Part shown: in pieces, positions 35,062 to 45,215 of the stretch | How positions within the stretch are numbered: the stretch's first letter is position 1 | Layout of the letters: each line of letters begins with the position of its first letter | From: Candidatus Pseudelusimicrobium marinum | GTDB lineage: Bacteria > Elusimicrobiota > Elusimicrobia > Elusimicrobiales > Elusimicrobiaceae | Reading direction: 5' to 3' | Assembly: GCA_018656005.1 (NCBI GenBank) | Contig: JABHZW010000020.1 | Location: 1 to 53,481, forward strand | Length of the DNA stretch: 53,481 nucleotides | Translations under genes and position numbers: made by a program | Notes under the pieces: generated by a model | Told to the model about the DNA's origin: nothing | The model's database searches: none | The model's input: only the letters and a program-made list of their open reading frames with translations

Positions 35062-35974
35062 GAAACAAAAATTTTTAGTAACCGGCGGAGCTGGTTTTGT
35101 AGGTAGTAATATAGCAATGGAACTTCAGGCACAAGGTCATGAAGTTGTAGTAATGGACGATTTTTCGTCTGGAAATTATAATAACCTAATAGGTTTTAAA
35201 GGCGATATAATTTCTGAAGATATTTATGAATGTGTACCAGCTAACGATAATTTTGATGCAATTTTTCACGAAGCAGCAATTACAGATACCACCATTATGG
35301 ATCAAAAACTTATGATGGAAGTTAATGTAGAAGCATTTAAAAATATTTTATATTTTGCTAAAGAAAACAATATACCAAAAGTAATTTATGCATCAAGTGC
35401 TGGTACATATGGTAATGGTAAATGTCCTATGAAAGAAAGTCATAAAACAAAACCAGAAAATGTTTACGGCTTTTCTAAACTTATTATGGACAATGTAGCA
35501 ATGAAATTTGCAAAACAAAATAAAGATATCACAATTGTCGGTTTAAGATATTTCAATGTTTACGGACCGGGCGAATATTATAAAGGTAAAACAGCAAGTA
35601 TGATGTTTCAATTATACAACCAAATGGTAGCTGGAAAAAGACCAAAAATATTTAAACACGGCGAACAAGAAAGAGATTTTGTTTATATTAAAGATGTTTT
35701 AAAAGCTAATTTATGTGCATTAAAAAATGCAAAAAAATCTTGTGTGGTGAATGTTGCAACAGGCAAACCACGAGATTTTAATGATGTGGTGAAATGTCTA
35801 AACAAAGGTTTAAAAACAGATTATAAAGCACAGTATATTGAAAATCCATATCCGTTTTATCAGTTGAAAACTCAGGCAGATATGACAAAAGCAAAAGAGC
35901 TTATAAAATATACACCAAGCTATTCTTTAGAAAAAGGTATAGCAGATTATGTGAAAGTATTAGAAAGTCGATAA
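35048..35974 (+). CDS. NAD-dependent epimerase, HldD-like
   Basis: 308 residues, extended short-chain dehydrogenase fold: [12 protein letters not shown] at the N-terminus, [13 protein letters not shown], and the catalytic YGFSK tetrad motif. The region [20 protein letters not shown] and [13 protein letters not shown] strongly resembles ADP-glycero-manno-heptose 6-epimerase, which makes the heptose for LPS core. No other heptose gene is in view, so another NDP-sugar substrate is possible. It overlaps atpA by 14 bp, so it is translated from the ATP synthase message. Confidence 0.8.
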   Translation: MKINKKQKFLVTGGAGFVGSNIAMELQAQGHEVVVMDDFSSGNYNNLIGFKGDIISEDIYECVPANDNFDAIFHEAAITDTTIMDQKLMMEVNVEAFKNILYFAKENNIPKVIYASSAGTYGNGKCPMKESHKTKPENVYGFSKLIMDNVAMKFAKQNKDITIVGLRYFNVYGPGEYYKGKTASMMFQLYNQMVAGKRPKIFKHGEQERDFVYIKDVLKANLCALKNAKKSCVVNVATGKPRDFNDVVKCLNKGLKTDYKAQYIENPYPFYQLKTQADMTKAKELIKYTPSYSLEKGIADYVKVLESR

Positions 35975-35999
35975 ACTCAAAAAACAGGAGCGATATAAA

Positions 36000-37115
36000 A
36001 TGAAAAAAATAGTGACTTATTTATTTATTGTAATAATTGTTGTGATATCCACTGTATTTTTGTTGAAAAACATAAGCAATAAAAATATTCATAAATCAGA
36101 GCAACAATATTCTAGTTGGAATGTAGAAGTTCCTGAAGTTAGAGAGCTTGTTAATATATTATTTGCTATAACTCCAGAAGGACTTGCTGGAGATTTGAAG
36201 CTTTATAGGGTAATGGATGAGGGTCTAGAGTATAGAGAGTATTATAAAGATGTTTTAGAGCATTTTACTCCTTTTAGGGAACATCCTACTGCTAAAAAAT
36301 TTAAAGAAATAGTAGAGCATGGTACACGAGATGAAAACTATTTTAAATTTAATTTAGCTAGTTTCTATTATTCTTTTGATGGAAATAAAATCATACAGAA
36401 AATTGACAGAAGAAGTGGTTTAGAAAAACATATTTCTGGATTAGAAGATTTTGCTCTAAAATCTAATTTTCGTGAATTCTATAAAAAACATCAAAATTTT
36501 TATAAGAAGATTATTCAGGACCAAAAAAAAGCGACACCAGTAGATAAACAATGGTCGTGGTTAGAGAGTCAATTTTCAAATAAAATCGATGAATATAATA
36601 TACTAATATCTCCACTTGTATATGGATTTCATTGTACCGAGCGTATTGAAAATGACGGTCATACGGAGATAGTAATGTCTATAAATGCTCCTGGTAACCT
36701 TGAAAGCAATATAGGAGAAGATTTACAAAGAACTATATTTACAGAGATTGATCATAATTATGTTAATCCTGTTTCCGATAAATATAAAGATGATATTGAT
36801 ATTGCTTTTAAAAATAGGAAAGTATGGGTAAAATCAGATAAATTTAATGAGTCGTATGGAAATAAAGGATACCCTCTTTTTAATGAATACATGACTTGGG
36901 CTGTGTTTTTGCTCTATATACATGATACTAGCTCAAAACAAGTTTTATTAGAAGCAGAAGATATAACTATAAAATTTATGGAAGAGAAAAGAAAACTTAT
37001 TAATTTTGGAAATTTCTATGAAGAGTTATTAAGAATTTATAAAAAGAAGAAAAAGGGTGAAAAAATTTCAAATTTATATCCCCAAATTATTGAATGGTCT
37101 TCAAAACAAAACTAA
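36000..37115 (+). CDS. Anchored unknown protein, DUF4932-like
   Basis: 371 residues with an N-terminal membrane anchor or uncleaved signal (YLFIVIIVVISTVFLL). The core GFHCTERI, SINAPGNLES and TEIDHNYVNPVSDKY followed by NEYMTWAVFLLY resembles DUF4932 proteins, which usually have HExxH-like metal motifs. Here the first His is Thr (TEIDH), so a metal site would be altered. It lies inside the atp operon, 25 nt after the epimerase and 38 nt before atpG. The family link is tentative. Confidence 0.5.
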   Translation: MKKIVTYLFIVIIVVISTVFLLKNISNKNIHKSEQQYSSWNVEVPEVRELVNILFAITPEGLAGDLKLYRVMDEGLEYREYYKDVLEHFTPFREHPTAKKFKEIVEHGTRDENYFKFNLASFYYSFDGNKIIQKIDRRSGLEKHISGLEDFALKSNFREFYKKHQNFYKKIIQDQKKATPVDKQWSWLESQFSNKIDEYNILISPLVYGFHCTERIENDGHTEIVMSINAPGNLESNIGEDLQRTIFTEIDHNYVNPVSDKYKDDIDIAFKNRKVWVKSDKFNESYGNKGYPLFNEYMTWAVFLLYIHDTSSKQVLLEAEDITIKFMEEKRKLINFGNFYEELLRIYKKKKKGEKISNLYPQIIEWSSKQN

Positions 37116-37140
37116 AAAAATAGTTTTGTTAAAAAAAGGA

Positions 37141-37153
37141 GTGTACTTTACAC
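37141..37153 (+). promoter_or_regulatory. Hairpin between Shine-Dalgarno and atpG start
   Basis: GTGTA-CTT-TACAC between AAAAAAAGGA and ATG, as for zapA and atpB. Stem sequence differs in all three, loop is always CTT. Confidence 0.6.
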
Positions 37154-38065
37154 ATGGCAGATTCACTTAGGGACATAAGAGAAAATATTAAGAATGTAAA
37201 AAACATTCAACAAATTATGAACACTATGAAGATGATAAGTTCCGCGCGGATAAAAAAAGCGCAAGGACAAATATTATCTTCTCGTCCCTTTGCAACCAAA
37301 ATGCGAGATATGTTGCACGAACTAGAAATAGATGCAAAAGAAAATGATTCGCCGATAAAAGATAGCTGGGCTTATAGTTTTTTTGAAAATTTACCAAACA
37401 CAGATAAAAATGTTATCGGAATAATACTCGTAACTGCAGACAAAGGGCTTTGTGGTGGTTTTAATGCGGTATTAATAAAAGAAGCCTTGGATATAATTTC
37501 TAAAAACAAAGATAAAAAAATATATCTATTTTTAATGGGTAAAAAAGGTAGAGATTTCCTAGGCAAACTAGATAATAAAAATATAGAAATTGTATATGAA
37601 GCAGTAGATATTTTCCCTAAAATAAATTATGCAAATGCAACTCTTTTAGGCGATAATTTAGTAAAAACATATTTAGAAAAAAAGCTCAGTAAAGTTTATT
37701 TAGTGTTTAATGAATTTAAGAGTATGGCTTCTCAGCGTTTAATATCGCAAGAACTTTTACCATTTAACTTTAGCGATTTGGAAGCAGAACATCCAAACAT
37801 TAAAAGCAATTTTTTATTTGAACCTAATGAAAGAGCATTTTTTGAACTGCTCCTTCCAAGGTATATAAAAGTACAGTTATACAGATTTTTATTAGAAAGT
37901 CAGGCAGCAGAACTTGCAGCACGGCTTTTAGCAATGGACGCAGCAGGTAAAAATGCTGGGGATATTGTGGAAGAATTAAGTTTGAAACTAAACCGCACCC
38001 GTCAGGAACTTATTACATCGGAACTATCAGAGATTATCGGCGGTGCAGAAGCTTTAAAATCTTAG
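37154..38065 (+). CDS. atpG: ATP synthase subunit gamma
   Basis: Rotating central shaft of F1. 303 residues: LRDIRENIKNVKNIQQIMNT at the N-terminus, TADKGLCGGFNAVL, and the C-terminal SQAAELAARLLAMDAAGKNA with NRTRQELITSELSEII. The TAG stop shares its G with the hairpin GTGGGC-AAT-GCCCAC. Confidence 0.96.
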   Translation: MADSLRDIRENIKNVKNIQQIMNTMKMISSARIKKAQGQILSSRPFATKMRDMLHELEIDAKENDSPIKDSWAYSFFENLPNTDKNVIGIILVTADKGLCGGFNAVLIKEALDIISKNKDKKIYLFLMGKKGRDFLGKLDNKNIEIVYEAVDIFPKINYANATLLGDNLVKTYLEKKLSKVYLVFNEFKSMASQRLISQELLPFNFSDLEAEHPNIKSNFLFEPNERAFFELLLPRYIKVQLYRFLLESQAAELAARLLAMDAAGKNAGDIVEELSLKLNRTRQELITSELSEIIGGAEALKS

Positions 38066-38079
38066 TGGGCAATGCCCAC
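38065..38079. repeat. Mini-hairpin flush with atpG stop
   Basis: GTGGGC-AAT-GCCCAC, identical to the one ending dapL. Followed by the repeat at 38110-38160. Confidence 0.7.
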
Positions 38080-38109
38080 AGATATATTGCCTTCGGCTTA
38101 AATTCTTTT

Positions 38110-38160
38110 CCTCTCCCTTTGGGAGAGGACGACTAGCCAAAAAGGCTAGCGAGGTGAGGG
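38110..38160 (+). repeat. CCTCTCCC...GAGGTGAGGG repeat
   Basis: Hairpin CCTCTCCC-TTT-GGGAGAGG, then ACGA, the second stem CTAGCC with GGCTAG around five A, and GCGAGGTGAGGG. It lies between atpG and atpD. Confidence 0.75.
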
Positions 38161-38197
38161 CTATGTTTCAAAAATTTAAAAACTCATAAGGAAATAA

Positions 38198-39634
<1,437 letters not shown>

Positions 39635-39639
39635 GTAAG

Positions 39640-39668
39640 TGTCATTCTCAGCCGAAGGCTGGGAATCC
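39640..39668. repeat. Short repeat with CAGCC-GAA-GGCTG core
   Basis: GTCATTCT, hairpin, GGGAATCCAG. Relative of 5874-5920 with a different hairpin core. Confidence 0.55.
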
Positions 39669-39691
39669 AGTAAATATAAAGGAAAAAACAA

Positions 39692-40108
39692 ATGGCAAAA
39701 AAATTAAAACTGGCAATTGTAACACCGCAAAAGCAAATCGTCCAAAGAGACGATATAGATTTTGTATCTATACCGGCTCATAATGGTGGTATGGGCATTT
39801 TGCCAGGACACCTACAATGTGTTGTAAAATTAGAGCCAGGAATTTTAACCTATAAAGCCGATAAAAAAGACGAAGAATTTGCGGTAATGGGCGGTTTCGC
39901 CGAAGTGTTAGACAATGTTGTGAGTGTTTTTGCCGAAAGTGCAGAGCTTGCAAGCGAAATTGACGAAGAAGCAAGTAAACAAGAAGTGGCAAAACAAAAA
40001 AAATTATTATTAGAAAAGCATCCAAGTTTAGATGTTGATGCAGCACAACTTGCAATTAAAAAAGAAATTGTAAAGATGCAACTCAAGAGAAGAAGATCAG
40101 GCAGATAA
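39692..40108 (+). CDS. atpC: ATP synthase subunit epsilon
   Basis: Regulatory subunit at the foot of the shaft. 138 residues: LAIVTPQKQIVQRDDIDFVS, PAHNGGMGILPGHLQ, and the C-terminal two-helix part that can inhibit the motor. Last atp gene; followed by a terminator. Confidence 0.95.
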   Translation: MAKKLKLAIVTPQKQIVQRDDIDFVSIPAHNGGMGILPGHLQCVVKLEPGILTYKADKKDEEFAVMGGFAEVLDNVVSVFAESAELASEIDEEASKQEVAKQKKLLLEKHPSLDVDAAQLAIKKEIVKMQLKRRRSGR

Positions 40109-40129
40109 AAATTATCAGTAAAGTTTTTA

Positions 40130-40170
40130 AAAGAACCCCCAATCTCTAAAAGAGAGATTGGGGGTTCTTT
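40130..40170 (+). terminator. Terminator after atpC
   Basis: 18-bp perfect stem (arm AAAGAACCCCCAATCTCT, loop AAAAG) followed by a C and T-rich end. It shares the CCCCCAATCTCT core with the hairpin at 5833-5871. Confidence 0.8.
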
Positions 40171-40207
40171 CTTCCTAGCCCGACTAGTGGGATTAGGGAA
40201 TGTATTT

Positions 40208-40381
40208 CAAGAATCTTTTTCTCCCTTTAGTAAAGGGAGTGCCTGAACGATAGTGAGGGCGAGGGTTTTAATGTTTCGAAACATAAAACCCCCGATATTT
40301 GTTAACACAAATACCACCCCCTTTTTGAAAGGGGGAAAAAGAAATGAGATTGCCACGGCAAATAAATTTGCCTCGCAATGA
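40208..40381. repeat. Repeat cluster after the atp operon
   Basis: In the 303-bp gap before the Nudix gene: CTCCCTTT-AGT-AAAGGGAG, then GAACGATAGTGAGGGCGAGGG, then a GGGTTTTA/AAAACCC palindrome with ATGTTTCGAAACAT at its centre, and GAGATTGCCAC around GGCAAAT-AA-ATTTGCC ending CTCGCAATGAC (40351-40381). No gene seen. Confidence 0.65.
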
Positions 40382-40411
40382 CAAATAGATTTAACTAAAA
40401 AAATCGTAAAT

Positions 40412-40987
40412 TTAACCAACAGATGAAGTAAATAGGTTTCGGTATGCCTGCAAAGCAATAATAGTCTTTGCATCTTTTATCTTGCCGTCATCAATCATTT
40501 TCAACGCAGTTTTTAATGGGAAAAGTTTTATGTTTAAAAATTCATCATCATCTGGTTTCGCAATACCTTTTACCAACTTGTCTGTATAATAAATATGTAT
40601 AACTTCGTCCGAAAAGGCGCAACATGGGTAAAAAACTAAAAGTTTTTTCATGTTTTTTGCAGTATACCCAGTTTCTTCCAACAACTCCCGTTTTGCATTA
40701 GAAATAGGGGTTTCTTTTTTGTCTATTTTGCCCGCAGGAATTTCCCACATAGCCTTGCCAACAGGGTATCTAAATTGTTGTACAAGTAAAACTTTACCGT
40801 CGATAATAGCCAAAACACTACTTGCACCATTATGCACCAAATATTCTCGTTTAGCTGTTTTACCATTGATAAGTTTTACAGTGTCCACATTAAAGCCAAC
40901 AACGCCACGATACAAACTTTTTTTGGCTACTTTTTTTTCTTTTAATTTACTATACTTTATCATAAGACTTCTGTTTACCTCGAACAT
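40412..40987 (-). CDS. Nudix hydrolase, ADP-ribose pyrophosphatase-like
   Basis: 191 residues if started at 40987; an in-frame ATG at 40963 would remove 8. The Nudix box is complete: GKIDKKETPISNAKRELLEE followed by TGY. YPCCAFSDEVIHIYY downstream matches ADP-ribose/ADP-sugar pyrophosphatases. It probably hydrolyses ADP-ribose or a similar nucleotide. The upstream region shares a 26-bp gap with dnaE; a TATATT box (40996-41001) is 8 nt from ATG 40987, which favours the longer form if leaderless. Confidence 0.88.
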   Translation of the reverse strand: MFEVNRSLMIKYSKLKEKKVAKKSLYRGVVGFNVDTVKLINGKTAKREYLVHNGASSVLAIIDGKVLLVQQFRYPVGKAMWEIPAGKIDKKETPISNAKRELLEETGYTAKNMKKLLVFYPCCAFSDEVIHIYYTDKLVKGIAKPDDDEFLNIKLFPLKTALKMIDDGKIKDAKTIIALQAYRNLFTSSVG

Positions 40988-40999
40988 AAATTATAAATA

Positions 41000-41005
41000 T
41001 ATAAT
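41000..41005 (+). promoter_or_regulatory. -10 box of dnaE, leaderless spacing
   Basis: TATAAT followed by 8 nt and ATG; no Shine-Dalgarno. Confidence 0.5.
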
Positions 41006-41013
41006 AGCAAACT

Positions 41014-44000
41014 ATGAAACAAGAATTTGTACATCTACATAATCACACTGAATATTCTTTGCTAGACGGTATGCTTCGTTTTTCTAAAAAAGGCGAACCG
41101 TCCAGCTTCCTATCCAATGTAAAAAAACACGGCATGCAAGCACTTGCTATGACAGACCATGGCAATATGTTTGGTGCTATAGAATTTTATAAATGTTGTA
41201 AACAAACAGGCATAAAACCAATTATCGGTTGTGAAATTTATGTAGCAAAAGATCATAAAGATAAAAAAGATAATAAGATGGCTCATCTAGTTTTACTTGT
41301 AAAAGATTTTAAGGGTTATCAAAATTTAATGCAACTTGTTTCAAAAGCTTGGCTAGAAGGTTTTTACTACAAACCGAGGATAGATAAAGAACTTTTATCA
41401 AAATATTCCGAGGGTTTAATAGCACTTTCTGCCTGTTTAAAAGGCAGTGTAACACAGCTTTGTGTGAAAGGCGATATAGAAGGAGCTTGTAAAGAAGCAC
41501 TTGAATTTCAAAAAATCATGGGTGAAGGCAACTTTTATTTAGAACTTATGGATCATGGCATAGAAGATGAGAAAAAAGCTTTAAAAGGTTTACTTGCTGT
41601 ATCCGAAAAAACAGGAATACCAGTAGTCGCTACTAACGATTGTCATTACGAAAAAAAAGAAGATGCTAAAATTCACGATATCCATTTATGTATTTCTACC
41701 GGTGCAACACTTGAAGATGAGAAAAGATTTAAAATGGAAACACACGAACTCTATTTTAAAAGCCCGCAAGAAATGAAAGAGCTTTTTTCCAAAACACCTC
41801 AAGCAATAGAAAACACAGTCAAAATAGCAGACAAATGTAATTTGGAATTACCAAAAGAAGGGTTTGTGCTTCCACATTTTGATATCCCAGAAAATTTTAA
41901 AGATACGGCCGAATATTTAAAAGATTTATGTTATAAAGGGTTAACTGCAAAGCTTAATGGTGCAGGCATATCAGATGAATATAAACAACGACTGGATTAC
42001 GAACTTGGCATTGTTAATAGTATGGGTTTTGGAAGCTACTTCTTAATAGTTGCAGACTTTATAGATTATGCTCGTCAACAAAATATACCTGTTGGACCAG
42101 GTCGTGGTTCTGGTGCTGGTAGTATGGTTGCATATTCTTTAAATATTACAAAAGTGGATCCTATTATAAACGGCTTACTTTTTGAAAGATTTTTGAACCC
42201 AGACAGGGTTTCTATGCCTGACCTTGATATAGACTTTTCAGACGATGGACGGGAAAAAGTTATAAAATATGTGCGAAAAAAATACGGCGAAAAAAATGTA
42301 GCACAAATTATCACTTTTGGTACTATGAAAGCAAAACTTGCTCTTCGAGATACTGCAAGAGCAATGGGTATAAGTGTTGCAGAAACTAATCGAATTGCAA
42401 AAATGATACCAAACACTCTTGATGCCACTGTTGATATGGCAATGAGGCAAAAAGAAATAAAAGCCGAAATAAAAAAAGATAAAAAGATAGAACAATTATT
42501 TGAATATGCCAGCAAAATGGAAGGTTTAAAAAGACATACTGGTGTTCATGCTGCTGGTATTGTTGTAACAAGGGACGAGGTTGTAAAATATACACCACTT
42601 TCAAAAGGTTCAAAGCAAGTTATAACAACACAATACGAAGGCGAAACACTTGTAGATTTAGGTCTTTTAAAAATAGACTTTTTAGGTTTGCGGACTTTAA
42701 GTGTTATAGAAAGAGCAACAAAATTTATAAAAGAAATGCGTGGTATAGATATTAATATAGACAAAATACCACTTGATGATAAAAAAACATTTCAACTTTT
42801 AACTTCGGGACATACTATCGGGGTATTCCAGCTAGAAAGTAGCGGTATGAGAGATCTTGTTAAAAGGCTAAAACCAACCGAATTTGCAGATATTTCTGCA
42901 CTTGTTGCTTTGTATCGTCCAGGACCAATGCAAAGTGGTATGTTGGAAAGTTTTGTAAAAAGAAAACACGGTAAAGAACAAGTTAAGTACGAACATCAAA
43001 TGATGGAAACTATATTAAAAGAAACTCACGGTACTATGGTTTATCAAGAACAGATTATGGAAATTTCTAAACGGCTTGGTGGGTTTAGTCCTGGTGAAGC
43101 GGACACTCTTAGAAAAGCTATGGGTAAGAAAAAGTTAGACTTGCTTGAAAAATCCCGTGAAAGTTTTATTAAAGGTTGTGCCGTAAATAAAATTACCAAA
43201 CCAATTGCAGAAAAAATATTTAACCAAATGGTTCAATTTGCGGGTTATGGTTTTAACAAATCGCATTCGGTGGCATATGCTTTAATTTCTTATCAAACAG
43301 CTTATTTAAAAGCTAACTATCCAACAGAATTTATATGTTCTGCAATAACTTCAGAAATAGGACATAGTTCTATAGATGCGTCCGATAAAGAAAATAGGAT
43401 GTTAAATTATTTGCAAGATGCGAAAAGAATGGGACTTAAAATTTTTGGTCCAGATGTACAAAAATCTAAGCAAAAGTTTAATATAGAAGAGCAACCTGAC
43501 GGCACAGAAGCTATAAGATATGCTTTAAGTGCTGTAAAAAATGTCGGTACAGAAGTTTGTAAACAAATAGTAGCTTCTCGAGAAAAAAATGGCGAATTTA
43601 AAAATTTAGACGATTTTTGTATGCGTCCAGATATAAAAAATATAAATAAAAAAGCGATAGAATCTTTAGCAAAATGCGACGGGTTAAGTAGTTTATTTTC
43701 TGGTATGAAACCAGAAGCCAGTAAAGCATATGTTTTAGAAAATTTAGAAGAAATTGTAGATTCTTCTGCAAAATATAAAAGTCAAAGAGAAAGCTTGGAA
43801 GGTGGACTTTTTGGCGGTGGTGATATTTCCAAAATAGGGGCGGGTAAACTTAAGTATGATGCGAAAAAGGCGAAGCCTTTTTCGCAATCTGAAACCTTAG
43901 CATTGGAAAAAGAAGTGTTAGGTGTGTATATTTCTGGACACCCTATTGTTAAAATACGAGAAAAAATTGGCAAGCTTGTACCTTTCACGGTTGAACATGT

Positions 44001-44511
44001 TATAAATAGTAAAAGAGAAAAAAATTATAATCTTTTATGTGTAATTTCTCGTATGCGAAAAAAGCAAACACGAACAAAACAAAACTGGGCACAATTAACT
44101 GTGGAAGATGAAACTGGTCAAATAGTTTCAAATGTATTTCCACGGGTTTATCATGGGTTGGAAGAAAAATTAGTGGTAAATCAACCATTAATATTAAAAG
44201 CAAATGTTAAGTTTGACGAAATGGGAACTGCTGAACTTATGATAACAGATGTAGAAAATATCGCTAATTTGGTGGTTGGACGAAGTAAATCGCTTATTAT
44301 CAAAATAACCAAAAAACCAGACAAAAAACAAATAGAACAGCTAAAACAAGAGCTTGCTAAAAAAAGAGGTATAGTAGATGCATATTTAGCCATTTCAGAC
44401 GATAAAAATAAAGAAACTCTAATAGGTTTAGACGGCAAAATAGGCATTCATATGGAACTTTTGAAGTATATCGAGAAAACCTTCGGACTGCAGAATTGGA
44501 CTGTAAAATAG
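41014..44511 (+). CDS. dnaE: DNA polymerase III alpha subunit
   Basis: Replicative polymerase. 1165 residues, normal. N-terminal PHP domain (HLHNHTEYSLLDGMLRF, TDHGNMFGA), the polymerase palm with catalytic aspartates in SMPDLDIDFSDDGREK, GRGSGAGSMVAYSL, the helix-hairpin-helix region and the C-terminal OB fold (VISRMRKKQTRTKQNWAQLT). An 11-bp perfect inverted repeat with GAA loop is in the coding region at 43861-43885, between the tau-binding/beta-binding linker parts; it adds DAKKAKPFSQ and may be an insertion. Confidence 0.97.
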   Translation: MKQEFVHLHNHTEYSLLDGMLRFSKKGEPSSFLSNVKKHGMQALAMTDHGNMFGAIEFYKCCKQTGIKPIIGCEIYVAKDHKDKKDNKMAHLVLLVKDFKGYQNLMQLVSKAWLEGFYYKPRIDKELLSKYSEGLIALSACLKGSVTQLCVKGDIEGACKEALEFQKIMGEGNFYLELMDHGIEDEKKALKGLLAVSEKTGIPVVATNDCHYEKKEDAKIHDIHLCISTGATLEDEKRFKMETHELYFKSPQEMKELFSKTPQAIENTVKIADKCNLELPKEGFVLPHFDIPENFKDTAEYLKDLCYKGLTAKLNGAGISDEYKQRLDYELGIVNSMGFGSYFLIVADFIDYARQQNIPVGPGRGSGAGSMVAYSLNITKVDPIINGLLFERFLNPDRVSMPDLDIDFSDDGREKVIKYVRKKYGEKNVAQIITFGTMKAKLALRDTARAMGISVAETNRIAKMIPNTLDATVDMAMRQKEIKAEIKKDKKIEQLFEYASKMEGLKRHTGVHAAGIVVTRDEVVKYTPLSKGSKQVITTQYEGETLVDLGLLKIDFLGLRTLSVIERATKFIKEMRGIDINIDKIPLDDKKTFQLLTSGHTIGVFQLESSGMRDLVKRLKPTEFADISALVALYRPGPMQSGMLESFVKRKHGKEQVKYEHQMMETILKETHGTMVYQEQIMEISKRLGGFSPGEADTLRKAMGKKKLDLLEKSRESFIKGCAVNKITKPIAEKIFNQMVQFAGYGFNKSHSVAYALISYQTAYLKANYPTEFICSAITSEIGHSSIDASDKENRMLNYLQDAKRMGLKIFGPDVQKSKQKFNIEEQPDGTEAIRYALSAVKNVGTEVCKQIVASREKNGEFKNLDDFCMRPDIKNINKKAIESLAKCDGLSSLFSGMKPEASKAYVLENLEEIVDSSAKYKSQRESLEGGLFGGGDISKIGAGKLKYDAKKAKPFSQSETLALEKEVLGVYISGHPIVKIREKIGKLVPFTVEHVINSKREKNYNLLCVISRMRKKQTRTKQNWAQLTVEDETGQIVSNVFPRVYHGLEEKLVVNQPLILKANVKFDEMGTAELMITDVENIANLVVGRSKSLIIKITKKPDKKQIEQLKQELAKKRGIVDAYLAISDDKNKETLIGLDGKIGIHMELLKYIEKTFGLQNWTVK
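43861..43885. repeat. 11-bp perfect inverted repeat inside dnaE
   Basis: Arms GCGAAAAAGGC and its complement, loop GAA. Same 3-nt-loop type as the intergenic hairpins and the CGC-GAA-GCG core of the composite elements. Confidence 0.75.
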
Positions 44512-44627
44512 TAATTATTAAAAATAATGTAAAAAAACTATTGCAAAAGACTAGACGATTTAATACACTTTTCTTGAGGATACATAGTTTAGATTAATAT
44601 AAGAAATTTTTTTAGGAGGAATTCAAA

Positions 44628-44849
44628 ATGGCAGAAAAAGTATTAAAAGTAGGATTAGAAATGGAAAACGACCATATTTATTGGATAGATAAAGATGGTG
44701 ACATTTCATGTGTAAAAGCTGCAAGAGGAAGAAAGAAACAAGGCAAAGCAAAAAAAGCAGCAAAATGCGGAATTAAAAAAGATAATAAAAAGTTCATCTA
44801 CTTTGTGAAGAAAGGTGATATTTATCAAGCAAAAAGAGTAAACAGCTAA
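44628..44849 (+). CDS. Small basic protein with internal duplication
   Basis: 73 residues with a very strong AGGAGGAATTC ribosome-binding site. Two similar 18-19-residue units, HIYWIDKDGDISCVKAARG and FIYFVKKGDIYQAKRVNS, flank a lysine-rich part (RKKQGKAKKAAK). It is probably highly expressed and could bind nucleic acid, but no family is recognised. The 116-bp gap before it has no repeat. Confidence 0.75.
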   Translation: MAEKVLKVGLEMENDHIYWIDKDGDISCVKAARGRKKQGKAKKAAKCGIKKDNKKFIYFVKKGDIYQAKRVNS

Positions 44850-44883
44850 TTTTTACTCAAGTTTTTGAGCGAGAATTTTGTCA

Positions 44884-44943
44884 AAGGCAACCTTAAATAC
44901 TCGGGGGTAAACCCCACTCACGGTATTCTACGGTTGCCTTTTT
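44884..44943 (+). ncRNA. Structured RNA or elaborate terminator
   Basis: A 9-bp outer stem AAGGCAACC/GGTTGCCTT followed by five T. The 39-nt inside holds a GGGG-TAAA-CCCC hairpin and an AATAC/GTATT stem. A plain terminator would not need the inner stems, so a small RNA or a riboswitch-like element is possible. It follows the small basic protein gene. Confidence 0.45.
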
Positions 44944-45022
44944 CGTATTCTCATCTCAAAACCTTGGCAAAAATTTTGTGTTATGTTTTTATAAAAATAT
45001 ATAAACAACGACAAATGTAAAA

Positions 45023-45053
45023 AAAACCCGTTCTTAAGAATGGGGTTTTTTGT
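45023..45053 (+). terminator. Terminator-like hairpin before pilin 2
   Basis: AAAAACCC with GGGGTTTTT around a TTCTTAAGAA centre and then T. It ends just where the pilin 2 TATAAT box begins. Confidence 0.65.
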
Positions 45054-45058
45054 ATAAT
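45053..45058 (+). promoter_or_regulatory. -10 box of pilin 2, leaderless spacing
   Basis: TATAAT, 6 nt, then ATG 45065, matching the pilin 1 arrangement exactly. Confidence 0.5.
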
Positions 45059-45064
45059 ACAAAT

Positions 45065-45127
45065 ATGAATAAAAAGAGTTCTTTACCGCACACACACACA
45101 CACATTTCTGTCATTCTGAGCGACTAA
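45065..45127 (+). other. Interrupted leader reading frame of pilin 2
   Basis: ATG 45065 begins MNKKSSLPHTHTH, nearly the same as pilin 1, and stops at TAA 45125-45127 after 20 codons. Removing one CA unit would join it in frame, without a stop, to the pilin at 45211. Confidence 0.75.
45089..45104 (+). repeat. (CA)8 tract in pilin 2 leader
   Basis: Eight CA units, one more than pilin 1. The extra unit puts the leader out of frame with the pilin body. Confidence 0.85.
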
Positions 45128-45215
45128 CAGGAGCCGAAGAATCTTTTTCTTTAAGCACTTCTAAAAACCAAGATCTTTCGACTTCGCTCATAAAACTCGC
45201 TTCGCTCAAGATGAC
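45110..45215 (-). repeat. Repeat of GTCATTCTGAGC family inside pilin 2 leader
   Basis: About 106 bp, a close copy of 5968-6077 in opposite orientation. It replaces the different repeat that sits at the same place in pilin 1. Its last bases, ATGAC, make the ATG at 45211. Confidence 0.8.
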
